A stretch of 64,000 nucleotides of DNA from Aminobacter sp. HY435 (GTDB lineage: Bacteria > Pseudomonadota > Alphaproteobacteria > Rhizobiales > Rhizobiaceae), in the NCBI RefSeq assembly GCF_027568395.1, contig NZ_JANKZL010000009.1, positions 186,001-250,000 of the forward strand, written 5' to 3'. The translations under genes and the position numbers were made by a program. This document shows positions 25,249 through 33,916 of this stretch, one piece after another (position 1 is the stretch's first letter; each line of letters opens with the position of its first letter). Under the pieces are notes generated by a model. The model did not search any database. It worked only from the letters and a program-made list of their open reading frames with translations, and was not told the origin of the DNA.

Positions 25249-25914
25249 ATGCGAATACTCGTCGTCGAAGATGACAAGGATCTGAACCGCCAGATTTCCG
25301 AGGCGCTGACCGATGCCGGCTACGTCGTCGACAAGGCGTTCGACGGCGAGGAAGGCCACTATCTCGGCGATTCCGAACCCTATGATGCGGTGGTGCTGGA
25401 CATTGGCCTGCCGCAGATGGATGGCATCAGCGTGGTCGAGCGCTGGCGCCGCGAAGGCCGGAAGATGCCGGTGCTGATGCTGACGGCACGCGACCGCTGG
25501 AGCGACAAGGTCGCCGGTATCGACGCGGGCGCAGACGACTACGTGACCAAGCCTTTCCACATCGAAGAAGTGCTGGCGCGGGTGCGGGCCCTGATCCGCC
25601 GCGCCGCTGGGCACGCCTCGTCGGAACTGTCCTGCGGCCCTGTGCGGCTGGACACCAAGGCGTCGAAGGCTGATGTCAACGGCGTGCCGCTGAAGCTTAC
25701 CTCGCACGAGTTCCGCCTGCTCGCCTATCTCATGCACCACATGGGCGAGGTGGTCTCCCGCACCGAATTGGTCGAGCATCTCTACGATCAGGATTTCGAC
25801 CGCGATTCCAACACCATCGAGGTGTTCGTCGGGCGCCTTCGCAAGAAGATGGGCATCGACATGATCGAAACCGTCCGCGGTATGGGATACCGCATGCGCG
25901 AGCCGGAGGCTTAA
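25249..25914 (+). CDS. feuP: FeuP, OmpR/PhoP-family response regulator
   Basis: A 221-aa transcription factor with receiver domain (VEDD at 7-9, phospho-acceptor Asp51 in VVLDIGLPQMDGIS, TAR, Lys in DDYVTKPFH) and a winged-helix DNA-binding domain (KLTSHEFRLLAYLMHHMGEV, then HLYDQDFDRDSNTIEVFVGR). Identified as FeuP from the order feuN-feuP-feuQ followed by cycHJKL, which is known in Rhizobium and Sinorhizobium. There FeuPQ responds to osmolarity and drives cyclic glucan export. ATG 25249 starts the canonical RILVVEDD. Confidence 0.88.
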   Translation: MRILVVEDDKDLNRQISEALTDAGYVVDKAFDGEEGHYLGDSEPYDAVVLDIGLPQMDGISVVERWRREGRKMPVLMLTARDRWSDKVAGIDAGADDYVTKPFHIEEVLARVRALIRRAAGHASSELSCGPVRLDTKASKADVNGVPLKLTSHEFRLLAYLMHHMGEVVSRTELVEHLYDQDFDRDSNTIEVFVGRLRKKMGIDMIETVRGMGYRMREPEA

Positions 25915-25956
25915 GCGGAAAAGTTCGGCAAACGACTGGGACGCTGGAAGCGGTAT

Positions 25957-27336
25957 GTGCTGAGCCTCGGCCCGCGCTCGCTGGCCTTCCGCGTCATTGC
26001 ATTCTCCACCATCTGGGCGGTTCTCGCCTTTGCGCTGATCTTTACTGTGATCAGCTCGCTGTATCGGCAGACCAGCGAACGCGGCTTCGACAGCCTGTTG
26101 TCGGCGCATCTTTTCAATCTCATCGGATCGGTCGGCGTCTCCGACAGCGGAACGCTGACCGGCGGTCCGGACCTCGGCGACCTCAGGTTTTCCGAGCCAG
26201 AATCAGGCTGGTATTGGTCGGTCGAGCCGGTGTCGAAAGGCCTTGTCGGGCAGCTGCGATCGTCGTCCATGACCGAGCCGATCGCCTCGCCGAGCGCAGA
26301 GGCGGTTCCGTTCGACGTGGCGTTCCAGCGCCACTACCGTACGGAGGGCATCGGCGGCGAGGAGCTCGAAGTCTTCGAGAGCGAGTTCGTCCTTGATTCG
26401 CAGAACCGCATCGCGCGCTTCCGGGTGATGGGCAATCGCTCCGAACTGGAGGCTGAAATCAGCGGGTTCGAATGGCGCCTGTTCACCTACCTGTCGCTGT
26501 TCGGTTTCGGCATGATTGCGATCAACGCCATCGCCATCCTGCTCGGGCTGCAGCCGCTGGCGCGGGTGCGCAACGCGCTTGCCATGGTCCGCGAGGGCAC
26601 GGCCCAGCGGCTCACCGGGCGCTTCCCGGCGGAAATCCAACCACTGGCCAACGAAACCAACGCCCTGATCGAGAACAACCGCCGCATTGTCGAGCGCTCC
26701 CGCACCCAGGTCGGCAACCTCGCCCATTCGCTCAAGACGCCGTTGGCCGTCATGCTCAACGAAGGACGGGCGCTTGGCGGCCCCAAGGGGCAGCTGATCG
26801 CCGACCATGCCGCAGCGATGCAGCAGCAGATCGACCACTATCTGCAGCGGGCGCGCATTGCCGCGCAGCGCGAGAGCGTGGTCTACCGCACGCCGGTGGC
26901 GCCACTGCTGCAGCGCATGGTCAGGGTCATGGATAAGCTGTCGCGCGGCACCAAGATCTCCCTCAGCCTGCCGGATCAAGAGGTGGTGTTTGCCGGTGAA
27001 AAGGAAGACCTCGAGGAAATCGTCGGCAATCTGCTCGAAAACGCAATGAAATGGGCGCACAGTGCAGCCAGGGTTTCTGTCGAGACAGGCGTGGCCGAGG
27101 CGGAAGAGCCGCCGCGCTTTTCGATCCTGATCGAGGATGACGGGCCGGGAATTCCCGAGGATCAGGCGCGCGAAGCGATCAGGCGCGGCACGCGCCTTGA
27201 CGAGACCAAGCCCGGCACGGGATTGGGCCTCGCCATCGTTGCCGACCTGGTCAAGGAGTATGGCGGCGGGCTGCGTTTGGAGCGCTCGGCCATGGGCGGC
27301 TTGAAGGCCGTCGTGGAACTGCGCGGCGTGCAATAA
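25957..27336 (+). CDS. feuQ: FeuQ, membrane sensor histidine kinase
   Basis: A 459-aa kinase with a transmembrane segment at about 14-35, a periplasmic domain of about 140 residues, a second segment at about 175-198, a linker and a HisKA/HATPase core. His257 is in GNLAHSLKTPLAVML. The ATP lid is DDGPGIPED and GTGLGLAIVADLVKEYGG. This PhoQ-like architecture, together with its position after feuP, supports FeuQ. It begins with GTG 25957 after GGAAG at 25946-25950. The coding frame is the same as that of feuP, interrupted by the TAA, and encodes a basic stretch (KFGKRLGRWKRY) before the GTG. Confidence 0.88.
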   Translation: MLSLGPRSLAFRVIAFSTIWAVLAFALIFTVISSLYRQTSERGFDSLLSAHLFNLIGSVGVSDSGTLTGGPDLGDLRFSEPESGWYWSVEPVSKGLVGQLRSSSMTEPIASPSAEAVPFDVAFQRHYRTEGIGGEELEVFESEFVLDSQNRIARFRVMGNRSELEAEISGFEWRLFTYLSLFGFGMIAINAIAILLGLQPLARVRNALAMVREGTAQRLTGRFPAEIQPLANETNALIENNRRIVERSRTQVGNLAHSLKTPLAVMLNEGRALGGPKGQLIADHAAAMQQQIDHYLQRARIAAQRESVVYRTPVAPLLQRMVRVMDKLSRGTKISLSLPDQEVVFAGEKEDLEEIVGNLLENAMKWAHSAARVSVETGVAEAEEPPRFSILIEDDGPGIPEDQAREAIRRGTRLDETKPGTGLGLAIVADLVKEYGGGLRLERSAMGGLKAVVELRGVQ

Positions 27337-27428
27337 GAACGGCTGGCCGAATCGGCCCCATTTCGGCCAAAGATGATGATTAACGCGGCGCCAAGCCCTT
27401 GTAAGTGGACGCAAATTCGGGACCGCTG

Positions 27429-27878
27429 ATGAGCATGAGACTTCGGTTGGCACTGGTTGCCGGATTGGCTGCCGTTTCGGGCTGCACGACCTCTGGTCTG
27501 AGCAGCGGCGGCGGTGGCTTGTTGCCTGTTTCGGGCGGAGGCGACGCAGGAGCGTCGAGCGGCAAGGTTGCGGCTCGCATCATCGACAGCATGGAGGGCG
27601 GCCTGGTCGGCGGATCGGTCGGCAACGGCCTGAGCGATGGCGACCGGCGCAAGGCGCTGGAGGCCGAGTACAGGGCGCTGGAATACGGTCAGGGTGGCCA
27701 AGCCGTCGCCTGGAAAGGTGAGGGGCGTTCCGGCGAGGTCGTGGCCGCACAGCCTTACCGAGTCGGTTCGCAGGACTGCCGCCAGTATTCGCAGACCGTG
27801 TTCACCACCGGAACGCCGCTTGTCGCGCGCGGCACTGCTTGCCGCAATGCCGATGGAAGCTGGACGCCGCTGACATAG
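27429..27878 (+). CDS. RT0821/Lpp0805-type surface lipoprotein
   Basis: A 149-aa lipoprotein with a type II signal peptide and lipobox (LALVAGLAAVSGC, lipid-bearing Cys about 19). It then has a Gly/Ser-rich linker, a Gly-zipper-like segment (MEGGLVGGSVGNGL) and a C-terminal domain with DGDRRKALEAEYRALEYG and a conserved QDCRQYSQTVFTTG. This is the RT0821/Lpp0805 surface protein family, related to 17-kDa antigens. It likely sits in the outer membrane. ATG 27429 was chosen to give the signal peptide. Confidence 0.82.
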   Translation: MSMRLRLALVAGLAAVSGCTTSGLSSGGGGLLPVSGGGDAGASSGKVAARIIDSMEGGLVGGSVGNGLSDGDRRKALEAEYRALEYGQGGQAVAWKGEGRSGEVVAAQPYRVGSQDCRQYSQTVFTTGTPLVARGTACRNADGSWTPLT

Positions 27879-27974
27879 ATGTGATCAGGTGGCGCGGTTT
27901 CGTCTGCCTGTTCGTCAATAAGCCGCAGTCGCCGGATGTTGGCAGTGGAGTGGCCGGCGGCTATTGAGTTGGTC

Positions 27975-29132
27975 ATGCTGTTCTGGGTCATAGCCGCCGT
28001 TCTGACGCTTGGCGCAAGCCTCGCCGTTTTGCTGCCGTTCACGCGACCGGCCGAGGGCGATGCTGACAAGAGTCACGACCTCGAAGTTTATCGTGACCAG
28101 TTGTCCGAACTCGATCGGGACGCTGCCCGAGGGCTGATTTCTGCGCCGGATGCCGAGCAGGCTCGCGCCGAGATCGGCAGGCGCATCATCCGTCTCGATG
28201 CCGAAACGGCCACAGGTTCAAGAAACGCGTCGGCCTCTGTCTCGCGGATCGTCGGCGTGGCGGCAGTGCTTGCCGTGCCTGTCATCAGCTGGAGCATCTA
28301 CACAGCCATCGGGTCGCCCAGCCTGCCGTCGCAGCCCCTGAGCGCGCGCCTTGCGGAAAATCCCGCCAACAGCTCTGTCGATGATCTGGTCGGACGCGCC
28401 GAAGGGCATCTGATCGCCAATCCGTCCGACGGCCGCGGCTGGGACGTGCTGGCGCCTGTCTACATGCGCATGGGGCGTTCGGAAGATTCGGTGACGGCAT
28501 ACCGCAACGCCATCCGCCTCCTCGGCTCGACCGCCGCAAGGCAGGCCGGACTGGGAGAGGCGATCGGGGGTGCGTCCGGTGGTATCATCACCGAAGACGC
28601 GAGCAAGGCGTTCGAAGAGGCGCTGAAGCTCGATCCGGCCAATCCCAAGGCCCGCTATTTCCTGGCCCTGGCGCTGGCCCAGGAAGGCAAGGTGGCGGAA
28701 GCCGCCAGCGCATGGCGCCAGATGACCGCCGAATTGCCTGCGGACTCGCCATGGCGAGCCGTGGTCGACCAGTCCGTGGCGCAGGCCGAGGGACAGTCGG
28801 CTCCTCCAGCAGCCGGCGCCGCGCCGGGTGCTGTTGCGGGCGCGGCCACCGGGCCCAACCAGGAACAGATCGACGCTGCCGCGTCCATGTCTTCGGGCGA
28901 CCGGACGGCTATGATCGAAGGCATGGTCGCAACGCTTGACGAGAAACTGCGCGAAAATCCGCGCGATCCGGAAGGATGGCAGCGGCTGGTGCGTTCCTAT
29001 GTCGTGCTTGGCAAGACCGAACAGGCGCAAGAAGCGCTCGGGCGCGCCTATGCAGTGCTTGGCCGCGACAGCGATGACGGCAAGAAATTGTCCGAATTCG
29101 CTGCTTCGCTTGGCCTGAAAGTGACGGAGTAG
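27975..29132 (+). CDS. ccmI: CcmI (CycH), cytochrome c maturation heme-lyase subunit
   Basis: A 385-aa subunit of the heme ligation machine that guides apocytochrome c to CcmF/CcmH. Two N-terminal membrane helices (LFWVIAAVLTLGASLAVLLP, and SRIVGVAAVLAVPVISWSI at about 90-110) flank a cytoplasmic loop with VYRDQLSELDRDAARGLI. The periplasmic part has TPR repeats (VDDLVGRAEGHLIANPSDGR, FEEALKLDPANPKARYFLAL, RLVRSYVVLGKTEQAQEALG). It is first in the cycHJKL order. ATG 27975 is preferred to the one 39 bases upstream because it starts the first helix. Confidence 0.94.
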   Translation: MLFWVIAAVLTLGASLAVLLPFTRPAEGDADKSHDLEVYRDQLSELDRDAARGLISAPDAEQARAEIGRRIIRLDAETATGSRNASASVSRIVGVAAVLAVPVISWSIYTAIGSPSLPSQPLSARLAENPANSSVDDLVGRAEGHLIANPSDGRGWDVLAPVYMRMGRSEDSVTAYRNAIRLLGSTAARQAGLGEAIGGASGGIITEDASKAFEEALKLDPANPKARYFLALALAQEGKVAEAASAWRQMTAELPADSPWRAVVDQSVAQAEGQSAPPAAGAAPGAVAGAATGPNQEQIDAAASMSSGDRTAMIEGMVATLDEKLRENPRDPEGWQRLVRSYVVLGKTEQAQEALGRAYAVLGRDSDDGKKLSEFAASLGLKVTE

Positions 29133-29135
29133 CTC

Positions 29136-29579
29136 ATGACGCGCAAGCAAAAGCGGTTGTCGGTGATCGCTGGCGCGCTGGCCTTCCTCGGCGCCGCGAC
29201 CGCACTGACATTCTATGCGCTCGGCCAGAAGGCCTCCTATTTCTACATGCCGGCGGACCTGCAGGCAGCCGTCTTGCAGCCGGGGCAACGTATCCGGTTG
29301 GGCGGCCTCGTCGCGGCGGGCAGTATCGTTCGCGGGCAGGGGACAGAGGTGGCGTTCGGCGTGACCGATTCCGACAAGACCATCGAGGTGCGCTACACCG
29401 GAATTCTGCCGGACCTGTTCAGGGAAGGTCAGGGCGTCATCACCGAAGGCAGCTTCGGGCCTGACGGCACCTTTGTCGCCGACAGCGTGCTTGCCAAGCA
29501 CGATGAAACCTACATGCCGAAGGAAGTTGCCGACAGCCTGAAGGAAAAGGGTGTCTGGCAGGAAGAGGCCACGCAATGA
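29136..29579 (+). CDS. ccmE: CcmE (CycJ), heme chaperone
   Basis: A 147-aa membrane-anchored periplasmic heme carrier for cytochrome c maturation. The anchor is at about 8-30. The OB-fold domain contains [16 protein letters not shown], and the heme-binding His122 lies in [13 protein letters not shown], the HxxxY pattern of the family. It lies three bases after ccmI and 18 bases before ccmF, so the genes form one operon. Confidence 0.96.
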   Translation: MTRKQKRLSVIAGALAFLGAATALTFYALGQKASYFYMPADLQAAVLQPGQRIRLGGLVAAGSIVRGQGTEVAFGVTDSDKTIEVRYTGILPDLFREGQGVITEGSFGPDGTFVADSVLAKHDETYMPKEVADSLKEKGVWQEEATQ

Positions 29580-29597
29580 ACTGCGAGCGCTGCTGAG

Positions 29598-31586
29598 ATG
29601 GTCGAGATTGGTCACTTCGCGCTTATTCTGGCGCTCGCGCTGTCGTTTGTGCAGTCGCTTGTGCCGCTCTATGGCGCGCACAAGGGCGACGCGAGGCTGA
29701 TGGCCATAGGCGGCCCTGTCGCCGTTACCGGATTTGCCCTGATCCTGCTTTCTTTCGTCGTGTTGATGATCGCCTATGCGGTTTCGGATTTCTCCCTCGC
29801 CAACGTCTGGGAAAACTCCCATTCGCTGAAGCCGATGCTCTACAAGATCACCGGGGTCTGGGGAAACCACGAAGGCTCGATGCTGCTCTGGGTGTTGATC
29901 CTGACCTTCTTCGGCGCACTGGTCGCGGCGTTTGGCGGCAATCTGCCGGCGACGCTCCGCGCCAATGTGCTCGCCGTGCAGGGCTGGATCGGCACCGCCT
30001 TCCTGCTTTTCATCCTGATCACCTCTAACCCGTTCGCCAGGCTTTCGCCGGCGCCGATCGAAGGCAGGGATCTCAATCCGATCCTCCAGGACATCGGCCT
30101 CGCGATTCATCCGCCCTTGCTCTATCTCGGCTATGTCGGTTTCTCCGTCTGCTTCTCCTTTGCAGTGGCGGCGCTGATCGAAGGCCGCATCGACGCGGCT
30201 TGGGCGCGCTGGGTGCGGCCGTGGACCCTGGCTGCCTGGGTGTTCCTGACCGGCGGCATCGCCATGGGCTCCTACTGGGCCTACTACGAGCTCGGGTGGG
30301 GCGGCTTCTGGTTCTGGGATCCGGTCGAGAACGCCTCCTTCATGCCTTGGCTGGCCGGTACGGCGCTGTTGCATTCGGCCATCGTGATGGAGAAACGTTC
30401 GGCCCTGAAGATCTGGACGCTGCTGCTGGCGATCCTGACCTTCTCGCTGTCCCTGCTCGGCACATTCCTCGTCCGCTCGGGCGTGCTGACTTCCGTCCAT
30501 GCCTTTGCCAGCGACCCGAGCCGCGGTGTCTTCATCCTGTGCATCCTGACGCTGTTCATCGGCGGCTCGCTGGCGCTGTTTGCGCTGCGCGCATCGTCGT
30601 TGAGCGCGGGCGGCATCTTCCATCCGATTTCGCGCGAAGGCGCGCTCGTCCTGAACAACCTGTTCCTCACCACCGCGACCGCGACGGTGCTGATCGGCAC
30701 GCTCTACCCGCTGCTGGTGGAAGGCCTTTTCGGCGAGAAGATCTCGGTCGGCGAGCCCTTCTTCAACCTTACCTTCGGCCCGCTTATGATCCCGCTTCTG
30801 GCCGTCGTGCCGTTCGGGCCGCTGCTTGCCTGGAAACGCGGCGACCTGGCCGCTGTTGCGCAGCGGCTGATGTTCGCGTTCGGCGGCGCGTTGCTCGTTG
30901 CGCTGGTCACTGGCTTCTTCATCGATGGTGCTTCGGTCTTTGCCGCCCTCGGCGCAGGCCTGGCGGCCTGGCTGGTCCTCGGTGCGCTGACCGACCTGGC
31001 GTTGAAATCCGGTATCGGCAATGTCGCACCCAGGATTGCGCTGCGCCGCTTCATCGGACTGCCGCGCTCTGTCTTCGGTACGGCGCTGGCGCATCTCGGC
31101 CTTGGCCTGACGCTCGCCGGCATCGTCGGTGTGGTGTCCTTTCAGAGCGAGGCGATCCTGGTGATGAAGCCGGGCCAGGTGCTGCAGATCGGCGGTCACG
31201 ACTTGCGCTTCGATGGGCTACGCCCGGTGCGCGGGCCGAACTACACCGAAGACCAGGGTCATTTCTCACTGCTCGGTGTTGCGGGCCAGCCCATTGGCGA
31301 GCTCTTCTCGTCCAAGCGCTTCTATCCCGTTCGCCAGATGCCGACGACCGAGGCGGGAATCAGGACGATGGGCTTCTCGCAGCTCTACGTCTCGCTGGGC
31401 GACGAGACGGCCGACGGTTCGGTTGTCGTGCGCGTCTGGTGGAAGCCGCTCGTTACCCTGATCTGGGGCGGTGCGCTGGTGATGATGGTAGGCGGCTTTG
31501 TTTCGCTGCTCGACCGGCGCCTCAGGGTCGGCGCGCCGACCAGGCGAAAGACGATTGAGGCGAAGCCTGTGGCGGTGGCCCAATGA
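29598..31586 (+). CDS. ccmF: CcmF (CycK), cytochrome c heme lyase
   Basis: A 662-aa polytopic inner-membrane protein with about 15 transmembrane helices that attaches heme to apocytochrome c. The tryptophan-rich WWD signature is WGGFWFWDPVENASFMPWL at about 234-252, and conserved His residues lie in HEGSMLLWV, IHPPLLYLGY and LLHSAIV. Length is normal. The stop overlaps ccmH by four bases (ATGA). Confidence 0.97.
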   Translation: MVEIGHFALILALALSFVQSLVPLYGAHKGDARLMAIGGPVAVTGFALILLSFVVLMIAYAVSDFSLANVWENSHSLKPMLYKITGVWGNHEGSMLLWVLILTFFGALVAAFGGNLPATLRANVLAVQGWIGTAFLLFILITSNPFARLSPAPIEGRDLNPILQDIGLAIHPPLLYLGYVGFSVCFSFAVAALIEGRIDAAWARWVRPWTLAAWVFLTGGIAMGSYWAYYELGWGGFWFWDPVENASFMPWLAGTALLHSAIVMEKRSALKIWTLLLAILTFSLSLLGTFLVRSGVLTSVHAFASDPSRGVFILCILTLFIGGSLALFALRASSLSAGGIFHPISREGALVLNNLFLTTATATVLIGTLYPLLVEGLFGEKISVGEPFFNLTFGPLMIPLLAVVPFGPLLAWKRGDLAAVAQRLMFAFGGALLVALVTGFFIDGASVFAALGAGLAAWLVLGALTDLALKSGIGNVAPRIALRRFIGLPRSVFGTALAHLGLGLTLAGIVGVVSFQSEAILVMKPGQVLQIGGHDLRFDGLRPVRGPNYTEDQGHFSLLGVAGQPIGELFSSKRFYPVRQMPTTEAGIRTMGFSQLYVSLGDETADGSVVVRVWWKPLVTLIWGGALVMMVGGFVSLLDRRLRVGAPTRRKTIEAKPVAVAQ

Positions 31587-32050
31587 AGCGGATCCTGCCA
31601 GCCATCGCCGGCATCTGGGTTGCGCTGACTTTTGCCGGCACGGCCTTCGCCGTGAAGCCCAGCGAGATGCTGGCCGACCCGAAGCTCGAGGCGCGCGCGC
31701 GAGTTCTATCCGAAGAACTGCGCTGCATGGTCTGCCAGAATCAGTCGATCGACGATTCCGACGCCGAGCTCGCCGGCGACCTGCGTGTGCTGCTGCGTGA
31801 ACGTCTGCTCGCCGGCGATACCGACGAGCAGGTCATGGACTACATCGTTTCGCGCTACGGCGAATTCGTCCTGCTTAAGCCGCAGTTCAACCTGCGCAAC
31901 TCGTTGCTCTGGGGCACGCCCGTGCTGATCCTGCTCGGCGGGGCGGTGTTCGTGTTCGCGTCGGCGCGCTCGCGGCGCAGGCAGCCGACGGAAGCGTTGT
32001 CAAAGGACGAACAGCAGGCGCTCGACGCGATCCTGCGCAAGGACGCCTGA
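31583..32050 (+). CDS. ccmH: CcmH (CycL), thiol reductase for apocytochrome c
   Basis: A 155-aa periplasmic thioredoxin-like protein with signal peptide (about 1-23), the redox motif LRCMVCQNQSIDDSDA (Cys48, Cys51) and a C-terminal membrane helix (SLLWGTPVLILLGGAVFVFA). It reduces the CXXCH disulfide of apocytochromes before heme attachment. It overlaps ccmF and ends the ccm operon, 112 bases before degP. Confidence 0.96.
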   Translation: MKRILPAIAGIWVALTFAGTAFAVKPSEMLADPKLEARARVLSEELRCMVCQNQSIDDSDAELAGDLRVLLRERLLAGDTDEQVMDYIVSRYGEFVLLKPQFNLRNSLLWGTPVLILLGGAVFVFASARSRRRQPTEALSKDEQQALDAILRKDA

Positions 32051-32063
32051 GACGCCCCTGCCA

Positions 32064-32105
32064 ACATTACGAAAGTTTCATCCACCGGAAATGGTGTCGT
32101 AATGT
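32064..32105. promoter_or_regulatory. Inverted repeat in the degP promoter region
   Basis: ACATTACGA at 32064-32072 is repeated inverted as TCGTAATGT at 32097-32105, with a small CACC/GGTG stem inside the 24-base spacer. It lies about 60 bases before degP. It may be an operator or a structured leader. The downstream OmpR-type regulator is one possible binder, but nothing in the sequence proves that. Confidence 0.35.
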
Positions 32106-32162
32106 GAACCTCCCTATCTCTTGATCCATCGAATGCATCCAATTCAAGAGGATCAAAGAGCA

Positions 32163-33710
32163 ATGAACAGCGTCCAGTCTACCACTTCGCGTTCGCGCAA
32201 GCGCTTCATGGCCACCGCCGCATCCGTCGCACTTGCCGGTGCGATTGGATTGGGCGCCGTGGCTGGCGGTGCCGCCCCGGTCTATGCCGATGCGGTGCGT
32301 GTCGAAGCTCCCCAGACCCCCGGCTTCGGCGACGTTGTCGAGCACGTCTCGCCGGCTGTTGTCAGCGTCCAGGTCAAGGCCAAGATTGCTGCGGTTTCGG
32401 ACGACGGTTCCGCGTCGCCATTCTCCGGCCAGGACTTCGACAACCTGCCCGACAATCACCCGCTGAAGCGGTTCTTCCGCCAGTTCGGCGGCCCGGATGG
32501 CGAGCAGAATGGTGATCAGGGCGGTCAGCGCTTCAAGCGCCAGAACCCGGCCAACCAGAAGCCGCGTCCGGTTTCGCAGGGCTCCGGCTTCTTCATCTCC
32601 GAAGACGGCTACCTGGTCACCAACAACCACGTCGTCGAGGGCGGCAGCGCCTACACGATCGTCACCGACGATGGTGCCGAATACGACGCCAAGATGATCG
32701 GCACCGATCCCCGCACTGACCTGGCCGTGCTCAAGGTCGATGCCGACAAGAAGTTCACCTATGTCGATTTCGCTGACGACTCCAAGGTCCGCGTCGGCGA
32801 CTGGGTGGTTGCCGTCGGCAATCCGTTCGGTCTCGGCGGCACCGTCACCGCCGGCATCGTTTCCGCTCGCGGCCGTGACATCGGTGCAGGCCCCTACGAC
32901 GATTTCATCCAGATCGATGCGGCCGTGAACCGCGGCAACTCGGGTGGTCCGGCTTTCAACCTCAACGGTGAAGTGGTCGGCATCAACACCGCGATCTTCT
33001 CGCCCTCGGGCGGCAATGTCGGCATCGCCTTCGCCATTCCCGCCTCGACCGCCAAGCAGGTTGTCGCGGATCTGATGAAGGACGGCTCCGTCCAGCGCGG
33101 CTGGCTCGGTGTCGAAATCCAGCCGGTGACCAAGGACATCGCCGAATCGCTCGGTCTGACCAGCGAGAAGGGTGCGATCGTTGCTGGCGCCCAGGATGAG
33201 ACCCCGGCCAAGAAGGCAGGCATCACCGCCGGTGACATCATCACTGCCGTCGATGGCAAGGAAGTCGCCTCGCCGAAGGAACTGTCGCGCCTCATCGCCG
33301 GCATCGCGCCAGGCAAGTCGGTCGACATCACCGTCTGGCGGGATGGCAAGTCGCAGGACATGAAGGTGACGCTTGGCGATCTGCCTGGCTCCGACAAGCA
33401 GGCCTCGGCCGACCAGTCGCAGCAGTCGACGGAGCCGTCGTCGCTGGCCGACCTCGGACTGACCGTGACCCGCGCTGAAGACGGCAAGGGTCTCGTCGTC
33501 ACCGATGTCGACCCGTCGAGCGACGCGGCAGACCGTGGTATCCAGGCTGGCGACGTCATCACGTCCGTGAACTCGGTCGCCATCACCAGCGCGGCCGATG
33601 TCGGCAAGGCGCTGAAGCAGGCCGAGAAGGCCGGCCGCAAGGCTGTGCTGCTCCAGGTCAGCCGCGACAACTCGAACCGCTTCGTCGCGCTGCCCGTCAA
33701 CCAGGGCTGA
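32163..33710 (+). CDS. degP: DegP/HtrA-family periplasmic serine protease (Do)
   Basis: A 515-aa envelope quality-control protease. A signal peptide covers about 1-42 (VALAGAIGLGAVAGGAAPVY). The trypsin-like domain carries His156 (VTNNHVVEGG), Asp186 (TDPRTDLAVLK) and Ser260 (NRGNSGGPAFNLNG). Two PDZ domains follow (about 310-400 with GDIITAVDGKEVASP, and about 420-510 with GDVITSVNSVAITS). ATG 32163 follows an AAGAGGA about 12 bases upstream. A strong terminator lies 106 bases after the stop. The next genes encode a two-component pair that may respond to envelope stress; that link is inference. Confidence 0.95.
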   Translation: MNSVQSTTSRSRKRFMATAASVALAGAIGLGAVAGGAAPVYADAVRVEAPQTPGFGDVVEHVSPAVVSVQVKAKIAAVSDDGSASPFSGQDFDNLPDNHPLKRFFRQFGGPDGEQNGDQGGQRFKRQNPANQKPRPVSQGSGFFISEDGYLVTNNHVVEGGSAYTIVTDDGAEYDAKMIGTDPRTDLAVLKVDADKKFTYVDFADDSKVRVGDWVVAVGNPFGLGGTVTAGIVSARGRDIGAGPYDDFIQIDAAVNRGNSGGPAFNLNGEVVGINTAIFSPSGGNVGIAFAIPASTAKQVVADLMKDGSVQRGWLGVEIQPVTKDIAESLGLTSEKGAIVAGAQDETPAKKAGITAGDIITAVDGKEVASPKELSRLIAGIAPGKSVDITVWRDGKSQDMKVTLGDLPGSDKQASADQSQQSTEPSSLADLGLTVTRAEDGKGLVVTDVDPSSDAADRGIQAGDVITSVNSVAITSAADVGKALKQAEKAGRKAVLLQVSRDNSNRFVALPVNQG

Positions 33711-33815
33711 CAAGGCCCGGACTATCTCTCATCGCGCGGCTGCAATCACCCCCGTAGCCGTTGCGATGACAGGACTTGGCGCCGGATAGTTTGTCACTCA
33801 TCGTTTCCGGCTCCA

Positions 33816-33856
33816 GCGGCAGCGGGTTCCCTAACCACCCGCTGCCGCCTTTTTTG
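33816..33856 (+). terminator. Intrinsic terminator after degP
   Basis: A perfect 12-bp stem GCGGCAGCGGGT (33816-33827) / ACCCGCTGCCGC (33837-33848) with a 9-base loop, followed by C and six T (33850-33855). It separates degP from the downstream two-component genes. Confidence 0.9.
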
Positions 33857-33916
33857 TTTCGGGAGCACAATGACATGACCGCTCTGCTGCCTCACAAAAT
33901 CGCGTATAACGGCGAC

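Noticed and set aside
28218-31199. 993-residue minus-strand open frame opposite ccmI/ccmE/ccmF
   Set aside because: The plus strand holds three certain ccm genes with conserved motifs. The antisense product is an Arg/Gln/Asp/Glu-rich low-complexity sequence typical of GC-rich shadows.
32067-33713. 548-residue minus-strand open frame opposite degP
   Set aside because: Shadow of the DegP gene, whose catalytic triad and PDZ domains are intact on the plus strand.
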